From: Bufo bufo
Taxonomy: Eukaryota > Chordata > Amphibia > Anura > Bufonidae
Assembly: GCF_905171765.1 (NCBI RefSeq)
Contig: NC_053392.1
Location: forward strand, 372,167,442 to 372,231,441
Length of the DNA: 64,000 bases
Reading direction: 5' to 3'
Position 1 is the stretch's first letter. Every line of letters starts with the position of its first letter. The translations under genes and the position numbers were made by a program. Below are positions 55,321 to 64,000 of the stretch, in pieces. The notes below the pieces were generated by a model. The model saw nothing but the letters and a program-made list of their open reading frames with translations, was not told where the DNA came from and did no database searches.

Positions 55321-57454
55321 TGGCCTTAAGCCAACCTATATCGCACAGATTTCCACTTAGGGTAGACTTCAGGTAATAATGTAACCTCTACCTTCTCAGG
55401 CAGTATCAGGGCATCAAACATCTTTCAAACACTCAGCATTCATTATTGATGGGCTTAGCCATGGATCCAACAAAATCTCTGCTTCACCAGATTAGACCAT
55501 AATAATGAGTGATACCGAAGGCATAACTGGATGTTAGAAGTCTTACCCTCAGCCATCTTACCAACCTCAGCGAGTGTCTTCAGCTCTGTCTCCTGCACTA
55601 CCATTGCTGGACGGAGTGGTTCTTTCTTGACAACATCAGATTAAGTAGGAACAGCATATCCTGTCCGAGATGATCCATCTTCCAGGAACCTGAAATGATC
55701 TACCAGAAACTCAAAAATGTGGTTATTAATTGGAGATATTAAATTTGAATTTTTATATTTTTTTTATTTTCTACTCCCAGAAAGCACTTTTTATTTTTAT
55801 TTACAGAGGTGGGAAAAAGTATTTGTATTTACTACTCCCAGCCTCCCCCCTTCCAGATGCAGCAGAGTGATCGGATCTAATTTTGCACACCCTTAAGACA
55901 GTGATTAATTGGTGAGAGGAGTAGGAATTGCATTACTAGATGCTCCTACACATGTGATACTACCTTCAGTCATGAGAGATCATGGAACATGTTTGCTATG
56001 AGGCAATGTAATTAGATCCCAAGGATTATATAAATAATAGGGATCCAGTATTTGATTCTGGGTTGTTAATTTCCTATGGGTGTTTCATTTGAAAAGGCTG
56101 AACATTTGTCTTCCTCCCACAGGAGAGGAAGTGGGCAAGCACATACAAAGTCTTCCTCCCCCCCTTGTGGGGAGGACTGATATGCAGCCACCCCCGCCTT
56201 AGGTCTTTGTTTGATTTACCTTTAACAATATGACAAAATAGGGACAAAATTAACTTCTCTCAAGCCTAGCCAACACTAGACCTTTCTAGATGATTCTCAA
56301 GACCATACACAAAGGCAGTACTTAGGATTTTCTCATGCATAGCTAAGGTAATCTCAAAAATCCAAATCCACCCAACTTTCCTGGAGTCTAGTGAAAACTT
56401 TCTCCACACACTCTGTCCTGAGGACAATGTGACTGACTGATGACCTAAACAGTTCCTCCCAGACTCACTGATCTTCACTATGCATTAAATCCCCAGCTCT
56501 ACATTGGACTCAATTTTCCAAATCTCATAAATAATATGAGAAAACTCTCCATATTTTAACTAATTTTCTATAAAGCAGCATAAGTAAGTCCTCTGAATTG
56601 GGAATTCTATTCATCATGGCAAACTTGATGTTACTACTGGGTGTGGAAGATGTCATACATCATATAATGATGCAGATATCCCTACACTTTCACTCATACC
56701 TGAATAAGGACTTAGAATGGGTGCAATCTAGATTGAGTAGACTGGTCTGGAATATTTCTAGTAGGCATCATAGGGGCAATTACTGCAGGTACATTTTTAA
56801 CTGATGGGACATACAATTGGGAAGGGTTATTTTCAGACATCACTGGATATAATCCAGTGTTGGAAACTATGATAGAAATTGTGTCCTGTCTCTAAGATCC
56901 ACAAACACACAACATGTTACTCGCACACACACTCCCATCCCCCATAAGGCCTAAGGAAAGAGTTTTTGGAGGGTGGGGAAGGGCTAGAGGGAGCAGAAGG
57001 CACAGTGGGTGGTGCTGATTAGCACATTCCAGCACCTGGTGTAGAGGAGGGGCTGACAGAAAAAGCAATAGGTAGTCTTTGATGGACCACAAGACCCAGG
57101 ATTACTTAGTTACAACACATGTGGTGGGGGAAGGGAATGCCGCATGGCCAACTCTCTTTGTTCCCTTACCACACCCAAATCCTCCATTTTACTATAGCAA
57201 TTACTTTCAACTTTCTATCTACAGTTTTCCACAACTTTAATTTAATCTATCTCCTACTGCATTTGCAATCTCTAGGGGGAATTTTTACACAAAACTGCAT
57301 ATTTACGGATAATACCGGAAATCGCTGCTACTTAGTATGACAGAATGCTTTCAACTTTTATTTCTAACTGAAACTTTTCCTTTCTTTTTCTCTCATCAAC
57401 TGAGCCGCCGTTAATATCTCTTTTCACTCTGTCCTGCAACATTAGAATTTCCCA

Positions 57455-57610
57455 TTATTGTAGTTGCACGAAGATCAAACAATTGCTACTTATCAAACCC
57501 GCAAACTTAAGCGTAGTTGCACAAAGATCAAACGGAATCCGATTACTATAAGTAATCGCCACCGAACCCACAAACTTAAGCGCAGTTGCACAAAGCTCAA
57601 ATGAAATAAT
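57455..57610. repeat. Short tandem repeat in the 5' leader of the LTR element
   Basis: AGTTGCACAAAGATCAAAC followed by an ACCCGCAAACTTAAGCG-like segment occurs three times (about 57462, 57514 and 57583), with variable spacers. Confidence 0.7.
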
Positions 57611-58072
57611 AGTATTGAACCCACAATCTCTCAAAGTGAAGACCCCTAGTCAATTCACCGGGATACAAAATCTTAATAACTTCCAATTGCCTATGGCAAT
57701 TGGTATTAACCCTTTCCTCAAATTCTCATCAGAATATTGGGCTGGGAACCAATTCTACGTCACAGGATATCCGGCTCAGCTGTCTAACAACTTCCGTTTA
57801 GTTTCCAGCATGTTCTACCACACAAAGAAGGAATATTTCAACAGGTTCTTTCTAACGGACAGATCAGCTATAACTTGAACCCTTCTATCGCGATAACACC
57901 AATTCAACTCTTGAGAACCCACAAAAGCGGAAGTTACAGAGGAGATTTGTAAGAAATAAAGCTTTCTTACCTTGCCGGCATGTGATCTTGTCTGATGGTT
58001 CCGTTTAAGTCGCTCTCGTGGCGTTTGAATCGGAAGTTACGCAAGCTATCTGCCCCACGCTCTGCGCCATTT

Positions 58073-58487
58073 TGTTAGCGCAATTCATGCGCTTCTCCTT
58101 CTTCTTTGTGTGGTGCCAAATCAATTAGAAGAATAAGTATGTGCATGCCATACAGCTTTATAATGAGACCAGACAAACTAGGTGGTTTCATGAAAGCATC
58201 TTCTCATCTTCCTTGAGCCCTCATAGAAGAGCAGGCGAGCGCCCTTTATTCACAGTACATTCACTTAAATAGCAGACATGACATCACAAAAGGGGTGTTC
58301 CTTAAGAAGAGACTATTGGCTCCTTAACCTGATAGGAGTGGTTTCACTGAGTCTATAGGTGTATTTGAAGACTGTAATGTAATCCCCTCTTCCCCCTCCA
58401 TTATTGACCTTCTCATACATATGGTTTGCGGCCATCTAGTGGAGACAAATGTGTACTACATGGAGAAATCAAATCTTGTCTCTCACA
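58073..58487 (-). repeat. 5' LTR (415 bp)
   Basis: Same ends and length as the left copy. On the minus strand it is followed after three bases by TGGCGCAGAGC, a possible primer-binding site; I do not recognise the tRNA. Confidence 0.95.
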
Positions 58488-60755
58488 CAGAAGGCCGGAA
58501 TTCTTGCTGAAAACCCCAACAGATCCCACTATATTGATTAGGGATGACGATGTCCGCCTATGCCGGATATGGTAATTCTGGTGGTCTCCTTCTCTGCTAG
58601 GACCGACTTCCGGAATGCGGTACTACAGATGTGAACCTAGCTTAAACTAAATATAATGTAATGCTGGGGAACTCTGCACAGCACCGGAACAGATATTAGA
58701 GATCATGCACTTGTTTTATTCATCTTTGTATGAATCTAAAACTTGTGCATCTGAGGCAGAGATTAAGGAGTTTCTTGACCCCCTAGGACTTCCTACTTTG
58801 ACTATGGAAGAGAGAAATATATTAGATGCCCCTATCACTGTAAAAGAAATGGAAGAAGCGCTGGGAGATATGTCCAATAATAAGGCTCCGGGGGAAGATG
58901 GATTGCCAGTGGAAATTTTTAAAACCTATGCCTCAATACTTCACCTTTAAGACGTCTATAATGAAGCTCAAACACAGAGTAAATTGCCCACTTCTATGAA
59001 TGAAGCGATAGTGGTGGTAATTCCAAAACCGGGTAAGGATGTCCTTGCTGCGGAGTCCTATAGACCTATCTCCCTGTTGCAGGTGGATGTTAAAATATTA
59101 GCAAAAGTAATGGCAAACTGGTTGAATTTAGTGATCACATCACTTATCCATACTGACCAAGCTGGTTTTATGCCCAAAATGTCAACAGCGGTGAATATCA
59201 GGAAATTATATTTGAATATTCAGGCTAGCCAGGTCCACGCCTTGAATGCAGCAGTCGCATCTCTTGATGCGGCCAAAGCATTTGACAGAGTGGAATGGAA
59301 TGGCGATACCTGTGGGTAGTGCTCAAGAAGATGGGTTTGGGCCTGAGTTAATTAAATGGATTCAACTATTATATGCTTGTCCCACAGCCAAAGTAAGGGT
59401 GAATGGGAGACTCACAGACTCCTTTATGTTACACAGAGGGACTAGACAGGGGTGCCCCTTATCGCCTCTATTGTTTGCTGTGGCGGTGGAGCCCCTGGCG
59501 GAGGCACTTAGAAAGGCAGGTACGGTGCAAGTCTTTCAATATGGGTCCTTATCTGAAAAGGTAGCTTTTAATGCAGATGATCTACAACTGTTTCTTGACG
59601 AATGGGATTCCTCTCTTCCAGAGGCCATGTCAATCATAAATGGCTTTGGTAAGCTGTCCGGCTTGGTCATTAATTGGACTAAGTCTGTGTTGATGCCACT
59701 GTCTAAAAACATAAGGAACGATGCTAATCTTACGGGAGGATTACAAGTAGTCACATCATTTAAATACTTAGGCATTCAGGTGTCTGCCAGGAACCAATAT
59801 TTTGGAGAATTGAATTTGGTATCGATGCTAGACAAATTCCGACGGAAGGTCCAGGCCTGGACCCGTCTGCCCCTTACTGAAAATGATTCTCATGCCCCAG
59901 CTCTTATATGTATTACATAATGCCCCAATTTGGATACCACTCCAGTTTTTCTATGCTGCTAATGTGATCTTTAGAGATCTCATCTGGAAGAGGGGAGTCC
60001 CACGTATAAAGCTCATTACACTATGCAGGCCAAAAACCCAAGGAGGACTTAATGTCCCGGACCCATAGATATATTATTTGACAGCCCATTTACAGCACAT
60101 CAGGGGTTGGGGAGATGAGGATAAGATTAACACAGCTGGGCGTATTGTACGGCATCTCCTTAATGGAAGATGCCTGGTGGCAGCCCTAGAAGATGGAGCC
60201 TTCTATAAAAAAGGGGATCAATACCAGATACTACATTTAGAACATGAAGTGTGGTGGAAAGCTAGAAGGTTTGCTGGAATCACTGGGTATACAAGGTTTA
60301 CACCAATATGGCCTAATCACATTGTATAAGTGCAGCGTCCCACTCAGGACACGTGGGAACTTCAAAATCATTGTAAAACTGCATTATTGCTTTGCATGTT
60401 ATCTGCATGACATCATCTGTTGTATCCCTGTTCATAGGCTGACTAGGTGCAATTTATACATCCCACCACTAGATGGGAATAGCACTTAGTCCATATAAAT
60501 ACTTAGGTCAGGCCTAGTGAAGAAAGAAAGAGAGAGATGAAGGAGTAGAGAGTTGTTAAGCTGAGACTACACACCACAGAGTAGTGGGTGAAGTCCTATG
60601 CAGCAATGAGGTAGAGCCAAGGTATGAGGGGCAGGAGAGCGTTTTCCTCCTGTGATCCTCTTAGTTCATACATCCTACAACCAGAGGATAGTGTTGCGTC
60701 CCTGGAAGAAAACCAAGCTAAAGAGAGACATCGTGATAACAGCCACTACCTAAGG

Positions 60756-62051
60756 CAGCGGTGGGGAACCATTTTGCTGCCAAGGGCCATTTGGATATTT
60801 GTAACATCATTCGGGGGCCATACAAAATTCTCAATAAAAAATTTTTACTGCTGTATTTGGTCAAACATATAATTGACTTAGGGATAAGTTACAGAAATTG
60901 CACTTCAATTAAAATAATCTAGAGGGCTGTATTTTTGCAGCACAAAATAGCGCCTGCACTATATATATACAGTATATTACATACAATACAGGCGCCATAT
61001 TGACCACACATAGCAGTCTAATTTTTAAGTTCAGAATGTTACTTATTTGACATTAATGGCAGGAAGCTAAACCCAGGGGGTCCAGAGAGGGGTTCACCCA
61101 GCTTTCACTCTCCCTGCCTCTTTCTTCGCAACTGTCCCTGCCTTTGTCCCTTTCTCAGCAAAATATCTGCCCCCACCTCCATCAGCCTGAAATCAGCCTC
61201 CTATCAGACGCCCCAGGCCTACATCAGCCTCAGATCAGACTCCCATCAGACCTCTAAGCCTCAGATTAGACCCCAATCAGACCCTTCCTAGCTTCAGATC
61301 AGACTCCCATCAGACCCCCAGCCTCAGACCAGACCCGGATCAGACGCCCAGCCTCAGATCAGCCCCCATCAGACCCCCCAGGGTCATATCAGCCCCTATA
61401 AGACCCCCCAGCCTCAGATCAGACCTTCATAATACCCTCCCTAGCCTCAGATCAGCCCCCATCAGACCCTCCCCAGCCTCAGATCAGCCCCCATCAGCCC
61501 CCCTAGTCTCAGATCAGACCCCTATCAAACCCCAGCCTCAGATCAGACACCCCCAGCCTCAGATCAGACCCTCCCAAGCCTCAGATCAGACCCCCATCAG
61601 ACCCTCCCCACCCTCCTTTAGCCTCAGATCAGCCCCAATCAGACATCAGATCAGATACTGTATTTAAGATAAACAAATAAACTTACCTCTCCAGCTCCGT
61701 ACGGCGCTGCCTCTTGGCAGATTCACTTACCCTCCCTGTTCTTCTTCCTGCCGCACTATATTGTCACCTCACACCGCACAGCGTCAGGTCATAGTGCATG
61801 TCTACGTGCACTGCGTCCTAACGCTGGATGTGTCAGGACACAGTGTGGGGCTGAAAGAAGACCAGGGAAGGTGAGGACAGCCAGTGCAGTGCTGTTCTCA
61901 CCTTCCTGTGCCTCCCGTATGCTAATGACCGCTTCCATAATGGAAGGGGTCATAAGCATTTTCACATTATGTTCTGGCAGGGGGCCGGGGGCCACATGAA
62001 ATGATACCGTGGGCCGCATACGGCCCTCGGGCCGGAGGTTCCCCACCCCTG
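60756..62051. mobile_element. hAT MITE, 1,296 bp
   Basis: CAGCGGTGGGGAACC at the left and GGTTCCCCACCCCTG at the right are inverted with one mismatch. An exact 8-bp duplication ACCTAAGG flanks it (60748-60755, 62052-62059). These ends belong to the widespread hAT type with CAGxGGTGGGGAACC termini. No transposase. Confidence 0.95.
61180..61660. repeat. Degenerate minisatellite in the hAT MITE (CCTCAGATCAGACCCCCATCAGACC)
   Basis: Irregular ~30-35-bp units of CAGCCTCAGATCAGACCCCC and ATCAGACCCTCCC repeat about 14 times with many small indels. Confidence 0.9.
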
Positions 62052-63327
62052 ACCTAAGGCTTAATGGGCACCTTTGCAAATGGTGGAGGACAATCTAGCT
62101 ACAGGCAGTCTCACCATACATTAAAAGAATACAGATTAGCTACCTGTTCAAGGGCTTGGAAGATACAGAAACAATAGGACTAAGCATACCAGCCACTATT
62201 ACAGGCAACCTCACCAAATTACACTGGTTTAAAAGGGACCTTGAAGCGAAGTTAAAACCCAGCCAAACCTATTAACAGTGGATCAACAGAATTCCTCTAA
62301 AGAACAAAAGACTGTATTCTGTCTGGATGTATATGCCGCAATTGGAACCCACTTCAGTAAAAGTTGTAAGTTGCATCCTACCACTGTCTACTTCATTCTT
62401 CAATTTAATTACAACTGGTTGTACCACCATTAACGGTACTGGCGTCACGACAAATACCACCAAGGGACCCAGCCGCCACAAGCACCCTAAACACCACTGC
62501 CATCAAGGGCACCTCAACCTCCATCTAGGCTTGTGCTTCCCTACCACAGAGTGTGCCCCGGAGGATTTTGTGCTGTCTTCATCACTGTGCTGCTGGCCCA
62601 GGGAGGCTTTCTGCTAATCGTGAGTAAACCGATGAACTGTATTATTATTGGCCCCTCATCGGCCCAACGTGCACCTCACGTGTAGCCCCTGCGGTTCTGG
62701 CACGCCACATAAGGAATTAAATAAAGTGCCAAACGCACAAGCCTGGGAGAGGTATGGACTTAGTCATATCTGTCAATTATTCGATAATGGTACTCTTAAG
62801 GAATATACTCAGTTACAACAAGAATTTAAACTGCCCAGGACTTTTTTTTATTTGTATCTGCAAATAAGACATACCATACAATCCGAAGAGCAGCAGGTGG
62901 TGGTAGCACCAGCTGCGAAACACCCTATTATAGATCTTACTGCCTCGCATGGAATTGACAGTGAAACAGTGGGATAAAGTGTTGCAGGAATTCCCTGAGG
63001 TGGCAGTGAGTGAAGACCAGAGAGTCTCTCAATTATATTTGCTCCATAGAGTATATAGAACTCCAGTAGTAATGAAAAAAATGGGCTATCGGGAGGGATG
63101 ACCAATGCCCGAGATGTGGGACGCCTAATGCAGACCTAATCCACCTTATGTGGAACTGTCCACGACTGAGACGATACTGGACGGATGTTACTGACATACT
63201 AAACACGGTGTTTCGTATAAAAATAGACATGTCAGCCTTGGTATGTGTTTTGGGATTGGCCTGTAACTGCAGAAAAGAGAATAGCTATTATATGTATATT
63301 ATATCAGGCAAGAAAACTAATTGCATA

Positions 63328-64000
63328 CACTGTGTGCAGAATTATTAGGCAAATGAGTATTTTGACCACATCATCCTCTTTATGCATGTTGTCTTACTCC
63401 AAGCTGTATAGGCTCGAAAGCCTACTACCAATTAAGCATATTAGGTGATGTGCATCTCTGTAATGAGAAGGGGTGTGGTCTAATGACATCAACACCCTAT
63501 ATTAGGTGTGCATAATTATTAGGCAACTTCCTTTCCTTTGGCAAAATGGGTCAAAAGAAGGACTTGACAGGCTCAGAAAAGTCAAAAATAGTGAGATATC
63601 TTGCAGAGGGATGCAGCACTCTTAAAATTGCAAAGCTTCTGAAGCGTGATCATCGAACAATCAAGCGTTTCATTCAATATAGTCAACAGGGTCGCAAGAA
63701 GCGTGTGGAAAAACCAAGGCGCAAAATAACTGCCTATGAACTGAGAAAAGTCAAGCGTGCAGCTGCCAAGATGCCACTTGCCACCAGTTTGGCCATATTT
63801 CAAAGCTGCAACATCACTGGAGTGCCCAAAAGCACAAGGTGTGCAATACTCAGAGACATGGCCAAGGTAAGAAAGGCTGAAAGACGACCACCACTGAAAC
63901 GTCAAGACTGATTTTTCTAAGGTTTTATGGACTGATGAAATGAGAGTGAGTCTTGATGGGCCAGATGGATGGGCCCGTGGCTGGATTGGTAAAGGGCAGA
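63328..64000 (+). mobile_element. Tc1-like transposon, right end outside window
   Basis: TA at 63326-63327, then CACTGTGTGCAGAATTATTA GGCAA. The motif TGTGCATAATTATTAGGCAA recurs at 63507-63526, giving the paired direct repeats within a terminal repeat known from IR/DR Tc1 elements. The transposase follows. The LINE ends where this element begins. Confidence 0.85.
63546..64000 (+). pseudogene. Tc1 transposase with internal deletion (partial)
   Basis: Starts MGQKKDLTGSEKSKIVRYLA with the paired helix-turn-helix DNA-binding region: first HTH up to ~residue 50, GRKKR/KPRRK basic stretch, second HTH to ~105. After LKRQD (63911) there is a stop, and the other frame resumes with KVLWTDEMRVSLDGPDGWAR GW, the region around the second catalytic aspartate. 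The segment holding the first catalytic D is missing. The element therefore cannot be autonomous; the C-terminal part is beyond the window. Confidence 0.85.

Larger units (their letters stand above)
52292..58487 (-). mobile_element. LTR retrotransposon/ERV with near-identical LTRs and decayed interior (6.2 kb)
   Basis: Two 415-bp LTRs (TGTTAGCGC...TCTCACA) at 52292-52706 and 58073-58487 differ at about two bases. An exact 4-bp duplication CAGA flanks the whole (52288-52291, 58488-58491). Minus orientation is supported by a purine run AAAAGGAGGGATT just inside the left LTR (3' side) and by integrase-like residues on the minus strand. The 5.37-kb interior has no frame above 146 codons, no gag and no RT that I can recognise. 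It is probably mobilised by a related intact virus. Confidence 0.9.
52082..58643. mobile_element. Foldback MITE split by an LTR element
   Basis: Left part 52082-52291 and right part 58492-58643 are imperfect reverse complements (GCATTCCGG, GGATCGGTTGGGTTTTCGGC AAGAATGCC against GGAATTCTTGCTGAAAACCC CAACAGATCCC). TTA-like flanks. The LTR element inserted near its centre. Confidence 0.7.
60331..62709. repeat. Solo LTR (about 1,075 bp) inside the LINE, split by a hAT MITE
   Basis: Begins TGCAGCGTCC and ends ACGCCACA. A 4-bp duplication TAAG flanks it (60327-60330, 62710-62713). A TATA-like CATATAAATA lies near 60492. After removing the 1,304-bp MITE with its duplication, about 1,075 bp remain. 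No retroviral interior. Confidence 0.75.
58680..63325 (+). pseudogene. L1-type LINE, reverse transcriptase part, 5' truncated and interrupted
   Basis: Segment 58680-60326 encodes the L1-clade RT: a domain-0 like EEALGDMSNNKAPGEDGLP, then IPKPGKD, YRPISLL, DQAGFMP, LDAAKAFDRVEW, RGTRQGCPLSPLLF, a modified active site (NADDLQLFL) and INWTKS. Stops at 58948 and 59317 and frameshifts break it. Segment 62714-63325 continues with a zinc-binding C-terminal domain (CPRCG...HLMWNCPRLRRYW). The endonuclease and ORF1 are absent. The gap is a solo LTR. A poly-A tail is not visible because the Tc1 element starts at its end. Confidence 0.85.

Noticed and set aside
57615..57878. 87-codon + strand frame
   Set aside because: It lies in the decayed leader of a minus-strand LTR element and has no recognisable domain.
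41649..64000. Search for ENPP3 exon 3 (somatomedin-B, cysteine-rich)
   Set aside because: I saw no splice-bounded cysteine-rich segment of the expected kind on the + strand; it probably lies beyond the window.

Overview
The window is vertebrate nuclear DNA, most likely from a frog or other amphibian. It has host exons with GT/AG splice sites, no prokaryotic gene organisation, and a very dense, nested load of transposable elements of the mix typical of amphibian genomes (class I ERVs, chromodomain gypsy, DIRS, Penelope-like, L1-type LINE, several hATs, mariner/Tc1 and many foldback MITEs). Species assignment is inference.

The only host gene I can support is ENPP3 (ectonucleotide pyrophosphatase/phosphodiesterase 3) on the + strand. 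Coding exon 1 (23301-23378) encodes the short cytoplasmic tail and exon 2 (41558-41648) the transmembrane anchor. Positions 1-23300 are therefore upstream of the gene's coding start, 23379-41557 is intron 1 (18.2 kb), and 41649-64000 is probably intron 2. The somatomedin-B exons were not found.

Layout. 1-9041: minus-strand class I endogenous retrovirus with an env-like ORF running off the left edge, pol with one frameshift, gag in frame with pol across a UGA, and a 1.92 kb 5' LTR whose U3 holds a minisatellite and a series of hairpins. 9042-15505: a Penelope-like element split by a very young complete chromodomain Ty3/gypsy (9758-15027). 15507-17036: a gypsy remnant split by an 871-bp hAT MITE. 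17037-20.6 kb: an internally deleted hAT. ~20.6-22.9 kb: a diverged solo LTR related to the first ERV, itself carrying an 884-bp insertion. 22.9-23.4 kb: ENPP3 5' region and exon 1. 24.4-25.9 kb: a 73-bp satellite in intron 1. 26-29 kb: MITEs. 29.4-37.65 kb: an AT-rich repeat with a palindromic mariner and a decayed DIRS inserted in it. 41.6 kb: ENPP3 exon 2. 44481-51779: a three-layer nest (hAT-type MITE, then solo LTR, then a 5.6 kb hAT with BED-finger transposase). 52082-58643: a MITE split by a 6.2 kb LTR element with almost identical LTRs but a decayed interior. 58680-63325: an L1-type LINE split by a solo LTR, itself split by a hAT MITE. 63328-64000: a Tc1 element running off the right edge.

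Exact target-site duplications were found for eight of the nested insertions (AAGAA, GTTAGGAA, CTAGAC, CTTATCAG, ACTG, CAGA, TAAG, ACCTAAGG), so the relative order of many events can be read directly. Only the first ERV's genes and the chromovirus polyprotein remain close to intact; every other element looks defective.
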